Assembly: GCA_030526885.1 (NCBI GenBank)
Contig: JAUNBV010000107.1
Location: forward strand, 1-6,710
Reading direction: 5' to 3'
Origin: Syntrophomonadaceae bacterium
GTDB taxonomy: Bacteria > Bacillota > Syntrophomonadia > Syntrophomonadales > Syntrophomonadaceae
Length of the DNA stretch: 6,710 bases
The notes below the pieces were generated by a model. The model was not told the origin of the DNA, did no database searches, and was given only the letters and a program-made list of their open reading frames with translations. The position numbers and the translations under genes were made by a program. Below are positions 6,129 to 6,710 of this stretch, piece after piece. Numbering within the stretch: the stretch's first letter is position 1; each line of letters begins with the position of its first letter.

Positions 6129-6710
6129 TCAAATGGTGACCACTGCTTTTATTTTATGCCGGGCTACGTCCCTATGCCGCAACAGCACCGTATGACCCTG
6201 CTGCCCCAACATGCGCGCCAAATGATTTGCTAAAACCACAGAACGGTGCTGCCCTCCGGTGCACCCCACCGCCACCGCCAGATTCGTCTTGCCCTCCTTG
6301 ACATAATACGGGATCAGGAGCTTAAGCATATCCATAAACTGCTTTGCAAAGATCTGTGCCGCTTCCGAGCTCATCACAAAATCTATTACCGGCTGATCAA
6401 TGCCGGTCAAATGCTTCATCTCGGGGTGATAAAAAGGGTTCGGCAAAAACCGCACATCCATCACGATATCGCTGTCCATAGGAATACCCGCCTTAAAGCC
6501 AAAGGAAGTGATGCTGACCGTAAAACCCTCCTCGTCATCGCTGTAAACCCCAATCAATTTATCCCGCAGCTCGCGCGGCCCCAAATCAGACGTATCCACA
6601 ACCAGATTGGCCTCGCCCCTAAGCTCCTCTAACAGCCGCCGCTCACGGCCGATCGCATCCAGCAACGAGCCCTGCTGCTCCAACGGATGCGGACGCCGCG
6701 ATTCCTTGAA
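6129..6710 (-). CDS. rapZ: RapZ/YvcJ nucleotide-binding protein, C-terminal part, cut by right edge
   Basis: The frame is open from the right edge (6710) to TGA at 6131-6129, giving 193 residues of a protein normally near 290. The missing N-terminus would hold the Walker A P-loop. Visible family marks: FKESRRPHPL (1-10), VDTSDL (38-43), SFGFKAG (69-75), VRFLPNPFY (86-94), and the highly conserved GCTGGQHRS (149-157) followed by RHRD (178-181). The family hydrolyses nucleotides. In Escherichia coli RapZ senses glucosamine-6-phosphate and directs decay of the sRNA GlmZ; the Bacillus member YvcJ is a GTPase linked to competence. A TTG at 6683 is internal, because family residues continue upstream of it. 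It is the first visible gene of the minus-strand cluster, 40 bases before yvcK. FKAG replaces the commoner FKYG. Confidence 0.95.
   Translation of the reverse strand, partial: FKESRRPHPLEQQGSLLDAIGRERRLLEELRGEANLVVDTSDLGPRELRDKLIGVYSDDEEGFTVSITSFGFKAGIPMDSDIVMDVRFLPNPFYHPEMKHLTGIDQPVIDFVMSSEAAQIFAKQFMDMLKLLIPYYVKEGKTNLAVAVGCTGGQHRSVVLANHLARMLGQQGHTVLLRHRDVARHKIKAVVTI

Noticed and set aside
6681..6683. TTG at 6683 as the start of rapZ
   Set aside because: The frame continues upstream to the window edge with family-like residues (FKESRRPHP), so this codon is an internal leucine.

Overview
The window is a compact housekeeping stretch from a Bacillota (Firmicutes) bacterium with roughly balanced base composition. 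Clostridia or Negativicutes-type lineages fit best, but I cannot name the genus. The diagnosis rests on the order rapZ (yvcJ) - yvcK (glmR) - whiA, a hallmark of Gram-positive genomes, followed by sigma-54 (rpoN), glyceraldehyde-3-phosphate dehydrogenase and phosphoglycerate kinase. All six are on the minus strand, so the cluster is transcribed from the right edge towards the left. One further gene fragment, on the plus strand, occupies the extreme left.

Layout in transcription order (right to left). At 6710-6129 lies the C-terminal two thirds of RapZ, cut by the window edge. Next come YvcK/GlmR (6088-5129), WhiA (5132-4131, overlapping yvcK by an ATGA), and RpoN (about 4108-2726; I prefer a TTG start at 4108 over the upstream ATG at 4141). 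A 157-base intergenic region (2569-2725) then holds a hairpin and a candidate -10 box. GapA (2568-1564) and Pgk (1530-295, TTG start) follow. A perfect 34-base palindrome (212-245) separates the end of pgk from the convergent end of a DUF1508/YegP-type gene (1-197, plus strand). No gene-free stretch exceeds 300 bases.

How the genes fit together. RapZ and YvcK belong to families that bind amino-sugar metabolites and tune entry of carbon into cell-wall precursors. WhiA is a DNA-binding protein tied to division. RpoN directs transcription of sigma-54 promoters, often for nitrogen, carbon or PTS genes. Gap and Pgk catalyse the first two steps of the lower half of glycolysis. The arrangement puts envelope-precursor sensing, an alternative sigma factor and central glycolysis on one strand with short gaps. 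The glycolytic repressor gene cggR, often found before gap in Bacillota, is absent, and no tpi-gpmI-eno genes follow pgk.

I see no mobile element, CRISPR array, tRNA, rRNA or unknown multi-gene system. The points most worth a second look are the non-canonical cofactor-site residues of the GAPDH, the cggR-less promoter and hairpin region before gap, the two TTG starts, the C-terminal tail on Pgk, and the long palindrome between the converging genes.
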